DNA from: Streptomyces sp. TS71-3
GTDB lineage: Bacteria > Actinomycetota > Actinomycetes > Streptomycetales > Streptomycetaceae
NCBI RefSeq assembly: GCF_018327685.1
Contig: NZ_BNEL01000003.1
Location: forward strand, 434,001-498,000
Direction of reading: 5' to 3'
DNA: 64,000 bases
Shown here: one piece after another, positions 1 through 7,986 of the stretch
Numbering within the stretch: position 1 is the stretch's first letter
Layout of the letters: every line of letters begins with the position of its first letter
Translations under genes and position numbers: made by a program
Notes under the pieces: model-generated
The model's input: the letters and a program-made list of their open reading frames with translations, nothing else
The model's database searches: none
What the model was told of the DNA's origin: nothing

Positions 1-1
1 C

Positions 2-865
2 GTCACGGGCGTGGAGGTCTCGCGCGTGGAGCGCACCGGCAGCGACGGCGGTGACCGGTGGCTGCTGCGGGCCAGCGGCGGCCGGGAGCTGGTGGCCAGC
101 GCCGTGGTGGTGGCGGCCGGCTACAACCACACGCCCAAGCTGCCCCGCTGGCCGGGCCTCGACGCGTGGCAGGGCACGTTGCTGCACGCGCGCGCGTACC
201 GCAACGCCGCTCCGTTCGCCGGCAAGGACGTGCTGGTCGTCGGGGTCGGGAACACGGGCGCCGAGATAGCCGTCGACCTGGCGGAGGGCGGCGCGGCACG
301 GGTACGGCTCGCCGTGCGCACGCCCCCGCACATCGTGCGGCGCACCACGGCGGGGTGGCCCGCGCAGGTGACGGGCATCCTGTGCCGGAGGCTGCCGGTG
401 CGGCTGGTCGACCGGCTGGCCCGGCGGATCGCCCGGATGGGCGTGCCCGATCTCACGGCACACGGCCTGCCGCGTCCCGAGACCGGCCTCTACACGCGCG
501 CCAAGCAGGGGGCGATCCCCGTGCAGGACGTGGGGCTGATCAACGCGGTGCGCAAGGGGCGGGTGGAACCGGTGGCCGCGGTGGCCTCCTTCGAGGACCA
601 CAAGGTGGTGCTCGCGGACGGCACGCTGATCGCCCCGGACGTGGTCATCGCGGCGACCGGCTACCGGCAGGCGCTGGAGGACCTGGTGGGCCACCTCGAC
701 GTGCTGGACGAGCGGGGCCTGCCCCGCACGAACGGCCCCCGCGCCCTGCGGCACACGCCCGGCCTGTTCTTCACCGGCTACGTGACGCCGATCAGCGGAA
801 CGCTCCGCGAGGTCGCCCGCGACGCCCGCCGGATCGCCCGCGCCATCACCCGGGCGGCGGGGTGA
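2..865 (+). CDS. Flavin-dependent monooxygenase (FMO/BVMO-like), 5' end outside window
   Basis: About 288 codons of the C-terminal part are visible; the reading frame is open to the window edge, so the start lies upstream. The motif VVAAGYNHTPKLP closes the FAD-binding half. VLVVGVGNTGAEIAVDLAEG is a second GxGxxG dinucleotide fold for NAD(P)H. DVVIAATGYR near the end is the conserved ATGY segment of class B flavin monooxygenases. Such proteins use FAD and NADPH in the cytosol to hydroxylate or Baeyer-Villiger-oxidise organic substrates. The substrate cannot be read from the sequence. A long repeat-rich gap follows the TGA. Confidence 0.85.
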   Translation, partial: VTGVEVSRVERTGSDGGDRWLLRASGGRELVASAVVVAAGYNHTPKLPRWPGLDAWQGTLLHARAYRNAAPFAGKDVLVVGVGNTGAEIAVDLAEGGAARVRLAVRTPPHIVRRTTAGWPAQVTGILCRRLPVRLVDRLARRIARMGVPDLTAHGLPRPETGLYTRAKQGAIPVQDVGLINAVRKGRVEPVAAVASFEDHKVVLADGTLIAPDVVIAATGYRQALEDLVGHLDVLDERGLPRTNGPRALRHTPGLFFTGYVTPISGTLREVARDARRIARAITRAAG

Positions 866-922
866 GCGGTACGCAGGGTGCGGGGAGCCGGTTTTTTGCG
901 CAGTTCCCCGCGCCCCCTGTCG

Positions 923-1066
923 GGGCCCAGCCCCTTGCGCCCGTCGGTCGGCTGTCGCCCCATCGCGGCTCCTCGCTCCCCCACTGCCTTGAGGGCGTGG
1001 GAGGCACCCCAGGGCCCAGCCCCTTGCGCCCGTCGGTCGGCTGTCGCCCCATCGCGGCTCCTCGCT
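923..1066. repeat. 55-bp perfect direct repeat flanking a REP-like half palindrome
   Basis: Positions 923-977 and 1012-1066 are identical 55-bp copies beginning GGGCCCAGCCCCTTGCGCCC. Between them (about 978-1011) is half of a palindrome, CCCCCACTGCC...GGGCGTGGGAGG, that recurs inside the inverted-repeat elements of this window. Just upstream (898-913) is GCGCAGTTCCCCGCGCCCC, a motif I recognise as common in Streptomyces intergenic DNA; its core recurs near 26487. No gene is seen in 866-1098. Confidence 0.85.
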
Positions 1067-1098
1067 AGCGCGGGATGTATCCCGAACCCGCGCCCCTT

Positions 1099-1330
1099 AG
1101 GTCGTGTCCGGCGGATCTTCGTGGGCCCGCGACTCCCCCACTGCCTGAAGGGCGTGGGTGGGGGTACCTCCCACGCCCGTTCAGGGCAGTGGGGGAGTGC
1201 CCCCAGTACCGCACCTCGCCGCGTTGTCGGAGTCATCCGAGTACGCCCCGTACGAGGACGATCCTCCGCCTTGCGATGCACGGCACCAGACGCCGCAGGC
1301 TGATCCACGAAGATCCGCCGGACACAACCT
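1099..1330. mobile_element. MITE-like element, family 1, copy A
   Basis: A 232-bp segment with terminal inverted repeats AGGTCGTGTCCGGCGGATCT at the left and its complement at the right (last bases ACAACCT, one mismatch). The interior holds a large palindrome (about 1133-1199, CCCCCACTGCC ... GGCAGTGGGGGA). It has no coding capacity. A copy of the same length in opposite orientation is at 10328-10559, so this is a dispersed non-autonomous element. The left flank reads TTAG; no clear target duplication is seen on the right. Confidence 0.8.
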
Positions 1331-1364
1331 CCCCGGACAGAACACCTAGCGGGCCCAGCCCCCG

Positions 1365-2705
1365 TCAGGCCGTCACCGCCGCCGTGGCGCTCCCGCGGCG
1401 GATCACCAGGGACATCAGCGCCGCCCCCGCGCACAGCGCCCCCGCCGCGTACCAGACCACGTCGTAGGAGCCGAAGGCATCGCGGGCGACGCCGCCGAGG
1501 AAGGCGACGAGGGCCGCACCGACCTGGTGGGACGCGAGGACCCAGCCGAAGACGATGGCGCTGTCGTCGCCGAAGTGCTCCCGGCACAGCGCCACGGTCG
1601 GCGGCACGGTGGCGACCCAGTCGAGGCCGTAGAAGACGATGAAGAACAGCATCGTCGGGTGCACGCTCGGCCCGAGCAGCACCGGCAGGAAGAGCAGCGA
1701 GACGCCCCGCAGCGCGTAGTAGACGGCCAGCAGGCGGCGCGCCTCGAAGCGGTCCGTGAACCAGCCGGAGGCGATCGTCCCGCCGACGTCGAAGACGCCG
1801 ACCACGGCGAGCAGCGACGCGGCGGCCGTGACGGGCATGCCGTGGTCGTGCGCGGCGGGCACGAAATGCGTCTGGATCAGCCCGTTCGTGGACGCGCCGC
1901 AGATCGCGAAGGTGCCGGCGAGCAGCCAGAACGTGCCGGTGCGCGCCGCCGTGGACAGCACTCCGAGGGTGCGCCGCGCGGCGCCCCGCACCGGCGGCGG
2001 CTTCGGCGCGAACTCCGCTGCCCCGTACGGCTTCAGGCCCACGTCCGCGGGGTGGTCGCGCAGCAGCAGCCACACGAACGGCACCACGGCCAGCGCCGCC
2101 AGCGCCACCGTCACCGCCGCGGGCCGCCAGCCGTGCCGCTCCACGAGCCAGGAGAGGATCGGCAGGAAGATCAGCTGGCCGGACGCGGAGGCGGCCGTGA
2201 GAATGCCGGTGACCAGGCCGCGCCGCTCGGTGAACCAGCGGTTGGTGACGGTGGCCGCGAACGCCAGCGCCATCGAGCCGGTGCCGAGGCCGACCAGCAG
2301 CCCCCAGCAGAGCAGCAGTTGCCAGGCCGACGTCATCCACACCGTCAGCCCAGAGCCCACCGCGATGACGGTGAGCGCGACGGCGACCACCTTGCGGATG
2401 CCGAAACGGTCCATCAGCGCCGCGGCGAACGGCGAGGTGAGCCCGTAGAGCGTGAGGTTGATGGAGACGGCGGCGCCGATGGTGCCGCGCGACCAGTGGA
2501 ACTCCTGGTGCAGCGGGTCGATGAGGAGGCCGGGCAGGGAGCGGAAGGCCGCCGCGCCGATGATGGTGACGAAGGTGACGGCCGCGACGAACCACGCGCG
2601 GTGCACCGTGATCACGCGGCGCGGGCGCCGGGAGCGCGCGCCCTCTGCCGCCGGATCGTCCTGAGGATCGTCCTGAGGGGCGGGAGCTTCGGTTGTCTGC
2701 GTCAC
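1365..2705 (-). CDS. MFS transporter
   Basis: 446 residues with about twelve hydrophobic segments in two halves, typical for the major facilitator superfamily. MDRFGIRKV after the second segment matches the loop 2-3 signature. It is an inner-membrane secondary transporter; the substrate is unknown. I chose the GTG at 2705 (VTQTTEAPAP). An ATG at 2759 would add 18 residues and leave only 16 bp to the divergent regulator at 2776, too little for two promoters. Divergence from a GlxA-type regulator suggests that regulator may control it. Confidence 0.8.
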   Translation of the reverse strand: MTQTTEAPAPQDDPQDDPAAEGARSRRPRRVITVHRAWFVAAVTFVTIIGAAAFRSLPGLLIDPLHQEFHWSRGTIGAAVSINLTLYGLTSPFAAALMDRFGIRKVVAVALTVIAVGSGLTVWMTSAWQLLLCWGLLVGLGTGSMALAFAATVTNRWFTERRGLVTGILTAASASGQLIFLPILSWLVERHGWRPAAVTVALAALAVVPFVWLLLRDHPADVGLKPYGAAEFAPKPPPVRGAARRTLGVLSTAARTGTFWLLAGTFAICGASTNGLIQTHFVPAAHDHGMPVTAAASLLAVVGVFDVGGTIASGWFTDRFEARRLLAVYYALRGVSLLFLPVLLGPSVHPTMLFFIVFYGLDWVATVPPTVALCREHFGDDSAIVFGWVLASHQVGAALVAFLGGVARDAFGSYDVVWYAAGALCAGAALMSLVIRRGSATAAVTA

Positions 2706-2763
2706 GCTCCCAGGCTGGCGGACAGGGAACAGCCGTACGAGTGGCCCGAGGGACAGCATTCGC

Positions 2764-2769
2764 TAGGAT
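2764..2769 (+). promoter_or_regulatory. TAGGAT -10 box; likely leaderless start for the GlxA-type gene
   Basis: TAGGAT ends 6 nt before the ATG at 2776, so transcription would begin at or next to the start codon. There is no Shine-Dalgarno sequence in between. No convincing -35 box is seen. Confidence 0.5.
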
Positions 2770-2775
2770 CGGGCC

Positions 2776-3870
2776 ATGACCCTGCCCCGCCCGCAGACGG
2801 CCCCCGTCCGCACCGCCTCCCGAGCCGCCGCCGCTGGGAAGCCCGCCGCGCTGCACCGCGTCGTGGTGCTGGCCCTGGACGGCCTGCTCCCGTTCGAGCT
2901 GGGCATCCCGCAGCGGATCTTCGGCAAGGCGCGGGACGCCGTGCGCCGCCCGCTGTACGAGGTGGTGACCTGCTCGGCCCGGGAGCCGGGCCCGGTGACC
3001 ACGGACGCCGACTTCGCGGTGCTGGTGGAGAACGGGCCGCAGGCGCTCGCGACCGCCGACACGGTCGTCATCCCCGCCTCGTACGAGCTGGGCCCGGTCT
3101 TCGAGGAGGGCCGGCTGACCCCGGAGCTGGCCGCCGCGCTGGAGTACGTCAGGCCGGGCACCCGGATGGTCTCCATCTGCACCGGCAGCTACGTGCTGGC
3201 CGCCGCCGGCCTCCTGGACGGCCGGCCGTCCACCACGCACTGGTCGCACGCCGAGCACTTCCAGCGGCTCTTCCCCTGCACGAAGGTCGACGCGGACGTC
3301 CTCTTCGTCGACGACGGGGACGTCCTCACGTCCGCGGGGGTGGCCGCCGGCATCGACCTCTGCCTGCACGTGGTCCGCCGCGACCACGGCACCGCCATCG
3401 CCAACGAGGTCGCACGCCGCACCGTCGTCCCGCCGCACCGCGACGGCGGGCAGGCCCAGTACATCCAGCGGCCGGTGCCCGAGGAGCAGCAGGCGACCAC
3501 CGCCGCCGCGCGCTCCTGGGCGCTCCAGCGGCTCCACGAACCGCTCCAGCTGCGGGACATGGCCGAGCGGGAGTCGATGTCGGTGCGCACCTTCACCCGG
3601 CGGTTCCGCGAGGAGGCCGGGATGAGCCCGGGGCAGTGGCTGACCCAGCAGCGCATCGAACGGGCCAGGCAGTTGCTGGAGTCCACCGACCTCTCCATCG
3701 ACCAGGTGGCACAGGACTGCGGGTTCGGCACCGCGCAGTCCATGCGCCAGCACCTCCAGGCGGCCCTGGGCGTCACCCCGAGCGCGTACCGGCGCACCTT
3801 CCGCACCGCCAACAGCCGTCCGGTGAACGGCGTTCCCGGGAGCGGCCTGACCGCCTCGGTGAACGCATAG
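2776..3870 (+). CDS. GlxA-family transcriptional regulator (DJ-1/PfpI + AraC HTH)
   Basis: 364 residues. Residues about 35-210 form a DJ-1/PfpI (class I amidotransferase-like) domain. It includes SICTGSYVLAAAGLLDG, where the Cys sits at the nucleophile-elbow position. Residues about 250-345 are an AraC/XylS double helix-turn-helix (MSVRTFTRRFREEAGMSPGQ and LSIDQVAQDCGFGTAQSMRQ). In this family the N-terminal domain is a sensor and not a proven enzyme. The regulator is divergent from the MFS gene and probably acts on the shared intergenic region. The N-terminal 30 residues are Ala/Arg rich and poorly conserved in character. Confidence 0.9.
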   Translation: MTLPRPQTAPVRTASRAAAAGKPAALHRVVVLALDGLLPFELGIPQRIFGKARDAVRRPLYEVVTCSAREPGPVTTDADFAVLVENGPQALATADTVVIPASYELGPVFEEGRLTPELAAALEYVRPGTRMVSICTGSYVLAAAGLLDGRPSTTHWSHAEHFQRLFPCTKVDADVLFVDDGDVLTSAGVAAGIDLCLHVVRRDHGTAIANEVARRTVVPPHRDGGQAQYIQRPVPEEQQATTAAARSWALQRLHEPLQLRDMAERESMSVRTFTRRFREEAGMSPGQWLTQQRIERARQLLESTDLSIDQVAQDCGFGTAQSMRQHLQAALGVTPSAYRRTFRTANSRPVNGVPGSGLTASVNA

Positions 3871-3958
3871 CGCCGGCAGAGGAAGGAACGGACAGCGCGC
3901 GGGCACCGCTCCCTTCGGGCCGTGAGCCGTTTCGGGCCGCGAGCCGTAGAGTGCCCCC

Positions 3959-4426
3959 GTGTACTCCACGCGGATCTCACGGCGCGTGAGCGCCCCCCGG
4001 GCGGCCGTCTACCGCGCCCTCGTCGACCCGGACGCGATCGCCGAGTGGCGGGTGCCGGACGGGATGAGCAGTCACGTGCACGAGTTCGACGCGCGCGAGG
4101 GCGGCGCGTTCCGGGTCTCGCTCACATACGACGCCGGGGACCAGGACGGCAAGTCCGGGGCGCACACGGACACCTACCACGGCCGCTTCCTGCGGATGGT
4201 GCCGGACGAGCAGGTGGTGGAGGTCTTCGCGTTCGAGTCGGCGGATCCGTCGATGCGCGGCGAGATGACGATGACGACGACCCTCGCCGACGCGGACGGC
4301 GGCACCGAGGTGGTCATCGTGCACGAGGGCATCCCCGACAGCGTGCCCGCCGCCGACAACGAGACCGGCACGCGGATGGCGCTGGAGAACCTCGCGAGGC
4401 TCGTCGAACGGGGCGAACAGGGCTGA
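3959..4426 (+). CDS. START/SRPBCC (AHSA1-like) domain protein
   Basis: 155 residues; begins with GTG (MYSTRISRRVSAPRAAVYRA). The pattern of an N-terminal strand, VSAPRAAVYRALVDPDAIAEW, a glycine-rich EGGAFRVSL segment and a C-terminal long helix (MALENLARLVERGEQG) is that of Activator-of-Hsp90-like SRPBCC proteins. These have a hydrophobic cavity and are cytosolic. Function is unassigned; they are often linked to stress or toxin responses. It follows the GlxA gene after 88 bp and may be co-transcribed. Confidence 0.8.
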   Translation: MYSTRISRRVSAPRAAVYRALVDPDAIAEWRVPDGMSSHVHEFDAREGGAFRVSLTYDAGDQDGKSGAHTDTYHGRFLRMVPDEQVVEVFAFESADPSMRGEMTMTTTLADADGGTEVVIVHEGIPDSVPAADNETGTRMALENLARLVERGEQG

Positions 4427-4775
4427 CCGGGGGGGCGGCCACCTCAGGCGAACAGGGCACGCAGGCACGGCCGTAGAGCGAGCGGAGGCGACGGCCGGAG
4501 GGACCGCGACGCGAGCGGCGGCGGGGCGGGCGGCCCCGGTCCCGGCGCCCGACCCGCGGCCCGGCTCCGGGCCCGGGGTGACCGACGCCGCGGCGACGAC
4601 GACCCGCACTCGTCAAGCACGTGCTCCCTGGGCACTCTCGACGTCCCCTCACAGCGAATCGCTGACCACAAGCGTGATCAAACGGACACGTCACGTCAAC
4701 ACCCGGTCGGGGGTTCCTGACGCTCTCCGCCGCACGAGGAGCACAAAGGCGCATCCGCCACGCGGGTACGCCTCC
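4427..4775. other. Intergenic region between convergent genes, no gene seen
   Basis: About 350 bp separate the convergent START-domain gene and the ATPase gene. The first 140 bp are extremely GC-rich and low complexity. 4620-4720 is less GC-rich. No convincing ORF, RNA or perfect hairpin was recognised. Confidence 0.5.
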
Positions 4776-5321
4776 TCAGACGGCCTCGTACGCCGCCACG
4801 CCCTGGTACGAGCGGTTGCAGCAGGCCGAAGGGCGGGATGCGGGCGAGGCGTCGAAGCGGTCCAGCTCGCACCAGATGCGCTTGCCCGCGCCGGACGGCT
4901 CCCAGCCCCAGCGGTCCGCGAGGCCGTCGACGAGCGCCAGGCCGCGGCCGCCCGTCTCCTCGCCGTCCGCGAGCCGGGGCCTCGGGGGACGCCGGGAGGC
5001 GTCGGCGACCTCCACCCGGACCGTGCGCACCGCGGCCTCCCGCCCGCCCGGTGCCGCGCCCGGGGGCGGGCTTCCGGAGGCGGTGGCCGCGTCGGGCGCG
5101 CCCTCGGGGCCGCCGTGCAGCAGGATGCTCAGCACCGCCGGGCAGCCGGTGTGCACCACCGCGTTCGTGACGAGTTCGGAGACGATCAGGATCAGCGTCT
5201 CCGCAATGGGTTCCTGGGCATCGATGCCCGACCTCTGGAGCCGGGCGCGGGCCCACCGTCTCGCCCGCCCCACCTCCGCGGGGTCGGGCCGGACCTCGAT
5301 CTGTAACTGAAGCACCTGCAC
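4776..5321 (-). CDS. ATP-binding protein, anti-sigma (RsbW/SpoIIAB-like) HATPase
   Basis: 181 residues with an isolated GHKL ATPase domain. The N box is LIVSELVTNAVVHTG (about residues 48-62) and the G1-like box is GRGLALVDGLADRWGW. There is no histidine phosphoacceptor. Streptomyces carry many such orphan serine-kinase/anti-sigma-type ATPases, which phosphorylate STAS antagonists or bind sigma factors. A STAS protein lies 1.6 kb away, but a partnership is only inference. Start GTG at 5321 has a weak ribosome-binding site. A strong hairpin lies 20 nt upstream in the presumed leader. The insertion GGPEGAPDAATASGSPPPGA in the middle is unusually long and low in complexity. Confidence 0.8.
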   Translation of the reverse strand: MQVLQLQIEVRPDPAEVGRARRWARARLQRSGIDAQEPIAETLILIVSELVTNAVVHTGCPAVLSILLHGGPEGAPDAATASGSPPPGAAPGGREAAVRTVRVEVADASRRPPRPRLADGEETGGRGLALVDGLADRWGWEPSGAGKRIWCELDRFDASPASRPSACCNRSYQGVAAYEAV

Positions 5322-5340
5322 CGCTCACACCATCCGAACC

Positions 5341-5363
5341 GGCCTGGGGGCACCGCCCAGGCC
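5341..5363. terminator. Hairpin in the leader of the anti-sigma-like ATPase gene
   Basis: GGCCTGGG (5341-5348) and CCCAGGCC (5356-5363) form a perfect 8-bp GC-rich stem with a 7-nt loop. It sits 20 nt upstream of the start at 5321. It could attenuate transcription or end a transcript from upstream; there is no U-tract, as is common in Streptomyces. Confidence 0.45.
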
Positions 5364-5504
5364 CTGCCAGCACTGGGGGAACATCCCTTGCGCCTCCGAT
5401 GAGCTACAGGGTTCACGGAACGTGACCCCCCTACGAGACAGCATGGTTGACGTACAGTCACCCCAACAAGCGCTTCGGGCATATTCCAGCGCGAAGGAGT
5501 ACGC

Positions 5505-5693
5505 GTGCGGCATACTGTGCGACGCGTACCGCGGGGAGTCGAACACGCGGGCACGGAACTCCGCCCTGCCCGTCGAACGGGGCACACCCCCAGGTCGGGG
5601 GCGCGCCCGGAAACGCCACCGGCGCACGGCAGCCTTGGAACCACGCGCATTTGCATCAAGGTACCCGAGCCGGACGCCGTCTCCATGACGTGA
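5505..5693 (+). CDS. Possible small protein (62 aa), unrecognised
   Basis: GTG at 5505 is preceded by AAGGAG (5494-5499) at a 5-nt spacing, a near-ideal ribosome-binding site. The product is basic and Arg/Pro rich (starts MRHTVRRVPRGVEHAG) and ends TRICIKVPEPDAVSMT. GC at third codon positions is clearly lower than in neighbouring genes, so coding status is uncertain. An overlapping frame from 5422 is also open. No family is recognised. Confidence 0.3.
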   Translation: MRHTVRRVPRGVEHAGTELRPARRTGHTPRSGARPETPPAHGSLGTTRICIKVPEPDAVSMT

Positions 5694-5877
5694 CGAGCCG
5701 TCCGGCGGGCCTAAGTCGTGATCAACGCTCCGTGATGGTGCTTCCCGACGCTCCGTCACCATCACAGCGCTGCTGGCCGCCCCCACTGCACCTCCATACC
5801 GTCTCCGGCACTCCGTGGTCCCAGGCCCCCGCGACCGCCCCGGAAGGGACGGCCGCTCCCGGCCACCGCCCGGACTC

Positions 5878-6146
5878 AGGGGTCCTTGCACTATGAGCGC
5901 CCGGCTCGCGCGGCCTGGCACCGCACCTCGCCGCGTTGCCGAAAAAGCCCTGGTAGCTCCTCCCCCACTCTCGGCTTCGCTCGCGCGGGGGGACCCCCAT
6001 CGAGGACTCTCCGGCGCCTTGCGATGCTCCCCCACAGCCTGAAAGGCGTGGGTGGGGGTACCTCCCACGCCCGTTCAGGGCAGTGGGGGAGTAACCCCAG
6101 CACCAGACCACGCGACCCATCGGACGCTCATAGTGCAAGGACCCCT
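5878..6146. mobile_element. MITE-like element, family 2, copy C (long form)
   Basis: 269 bp with perfect 22-bp terminal inverted repeats: 5878-5899 begins AGGGGTCCTTGCACTATG and 6125-6146 is its exact complement. Inside is the same REP-like palindrome found in family 1 (about 6030-6092). It has no ORF of its own. The last base of the element is also the first genomic base of the EF-hand gene's TAA stop. A shorter derivative is at 31072-31151. Confidence 0.85.
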
Positions 6147-6658
6147 TACTCGGGGACGGTGAAGTACTGCGCGAACGCCACCACGATCTCGTCCTCGGCG
6201 ACCCGTCCGTCCGCGTCCGCGTCGAGCGCGGCGGCCGCGGTGTCGGCGATCGAGGGGGTCGCGCCGAGAACGCGCAGCACCCTGCCGACCTCCTCGACGG
6301 TCACCGAGCCGTCCCCGTCGCCGTCCGCGATCTGGAGAGCCGCGTGCAGGAAGGGGCGGGCGATGGCCGCGAAGCGCTCCGGGTTGTCCCGCAGCCGCTT
6401 GACCGCGCCGTTCACGAACTCGTCCCGGTTGATGCGCTGGTCGCCGTCCCGGTCCGCGATGCCGGCCATGCCCTGCCAGAACGCCTCGGCACCGATGAAC
6501 AGGGCCTGCCCCTTGTCCGACCGGGCCGTGGTGCCGAATTCGGCCAGCAGCGCCTTGGCGGCGCCGCTGAAGTCCTGACGGTCGATATAGCCGTTGCCGT
6601 CCTGGTCGAAGCCGGCGAACCTGGTGGCGATCCTGCGTTCGTACTCGGAACTGACCAT
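6146..6658 (-). CDS. EF-hand calcium-binding protein (calerythrin-like)
   Basis: 170 residues with four EF-hand loops: DQDGNGYIDRQD (about 18-29), DRDGDQRINRDE (about 67-78), DGDGDGSVTVEE (about 110-121) and DADADGRVAEDE (about 144-155). All keep acidic residues at positions 1, 3 and 12. Length and four-hand layout match bacterial calerythrin-type sarcoplasmic calcium-binding proteins, which buffer cytosolic calcium. There is no signal peptide. The TAA stop overlaps the end of MITE copy C, so any native 3' terminator has been separated from the gene. Confidence 0.92.
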   Translation of the reverse strand: MVSSEYERRIATRFAGFDQDGNGYIDRQDFSGAAKALLAEFGTTARSDKGQALFIGAEAFWQGMAGIADRDGDQRINRDEFVNGAVKRLRDNPERFAAIARPFLHAALQIADGDGDGSVTVEEVGRVLRVLGATPSIADTAAAALDADADGRVAEDEIVVAFAQYFTVPE

Positions 6659-6973
6659 GTCGTGTCGGGCCGCCTCACATATCCGGTGGATAAATCTGCC
6701 GGGAGCGTACGTCCTCGGATCCTGGGGAGCCTACGTCCTTGTGCGGCGAGCGTACGGCCTCGTGCCCGGCTTGCGAACGGCCCTTGCGGAGGCGCGGGAG
6801 TTCGGGTAAGCGCGCCGGGGGCAGCGGGCGGCGCACGGGGGAGCGTACGGGGGGAAGCAGGCGCGCGGCGGGCGGTCGGCGGTGCCCCGGGCGGCGCACG
6901 GAGGGTGCCCAGGCATCCTCATCAGGCCAAGTGCGGCCCGGCGTCGGGCCGGCCCCTGCCACCGGGGCCATCG
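6659..6973. other. Intergenic region upstream of the EF-hand gene
   Basis: 315 bp. The EF-hand promoter should lie in the less GC-rich part around 6670-6710. Short dispersed GTACG-containing motifs occur (6706-6750). No gene, RNA or strong hairpin was recognised. Confidence 0.45.
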
Positions 6974-7348
6974 TCAGGCCGAGAGCGGCGCCACGGCGTC
7001 GTCGACGGCGCCGTCCGCGTCCGCGTAGACCTCGAACAGGCGGCGCACGCCGAGCGCGGCGAGCACGCGGTTCACGTGTGAGCCGTCCTCCGCGCCCTGT
7101 GCGGGCAGCACCACCCTCAGCCGGCCGTGGCACGAGCGCATCAGCCGGCGCGTGGCGACGAGCACACCAACCCCGCTGGAATCGCAGAACAGCACGTCGG
7201 ACAGGTCGAGTACGAGGCTGTGCCGGCCGTCGGCCACGGCGCGGTGCACCTGCTCGCGCAGCACGGGGGACGTCACCAGGTCCATTTCACCCGAGAGTCT
7301 CAGCACGGCCCAGTCGCCCTGCGCATCCTCGGTCACCCTGAGCGCCAC
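6974..7348 (-). CDS. STAS-domain anti-sigma factor antagonist
   Basis: 124 residues, a single STAS domain like SpoIIAA/RsbV. LRLSGEMDLVTSPVLREQ is the first strand and helix. VLFCDSSGVGVLVATRR carries the DSSG motif whose Ser is phosphorylated by an anti-sigma kinase in the family. GTG at 7348 is chosen because the conserved domain begins there (MALRVTEDAQGDWAV); an in-frame start at 7537 adds an unlike-protein extension. Its partner kinase may be any of the HATPase proteins, including that at 4776-5321. Confidence 0.85.
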   Translation of the reverse strand: MALRVTEDAQGDWAVLRLSGEMDLVTSPVLREQVHRAVADGRHSLVLDLSDVLFCDSSGVGVLVATRRLMRSCHGRLRVVLPAQGAEDGSHVNRVLAALGVRRLFEVYADADGAVDDAVAPLSA

Positions 7349-7986
7349 GGCCCTTCGCCTTTCGCTCGCCGTCCCGGAGTCTCCCGGCCTCGATCCTGTG
7401 TTGCGCGGCTGCCCTCTCCATCGCTCGGTGAAACACGTCCGTGAGAAACCCATCGGAACGGGAATCGGAAATGAGAAGTACGCGGTAGGACAGCAGCGAA
7501 CGTTTTCGGTCAGTATTGACCAGTAGACGGGCATCAACGATAAAGAGGTCCGGATGGCCAGGAGGGCCGGGGGCCGCGGGGGTTGGCGGTCGCCGATGCT
7601 CGTGCACGGTCTGCGTTCCGCTGCCGGCGGCCGGGAACTCGGCGGCCCGTACGGAACGTGAGCATCCCTCTACCATCTGTGGATCGCCCAGGGGCGCACA
7701 ATGCGGCAAAGAGGGGTGCGATTCGGGGAGCACCGCTACATTCGACCCGGTCCGTTCAGCCGGGGACCGGGGGCGGCCGGAGCGGGGAAAGGAACAGGCC
7801 AGGAAGGCGACCGGGCGAGGCGGCCCGGGGAACGGGCAACCGGGGCGGACGGACACGGCGGGCGCCTTGGACGGGACGGGTATCTCGGATGCGAAAGATG
7901 TCATGAATATTCCGGACGTTCCGAATGTGACGGGCATACCGGATGGCACGGACAGGCGCGGGCAGGACAGAGGCTGAGGGGGCCGC
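7349..7986. other. Divergent intergenic region, STAS and sigma-factor genes
   Basis: 638 bp. 7420-7560 is relatively AT-rich and is the likely promoter zone of the STAS gene. 7890-7950 has short imperfect repeats around ATTCCGGACGTTCCGAAT (7907-7924), an imperfect palindrome 60-80 bp before the sigma gene that could be an autoregulatory site. No supported ORF. Confidence 0.4.

Noticed and set aside
778..3969. A 1063-codon minus-strand frame over the MFS and regulator genes
   Set aside because: It is a GC-bias shadow: real conserved domains lie in other frames, and its sequence is Arg/Gly/Ala noise.
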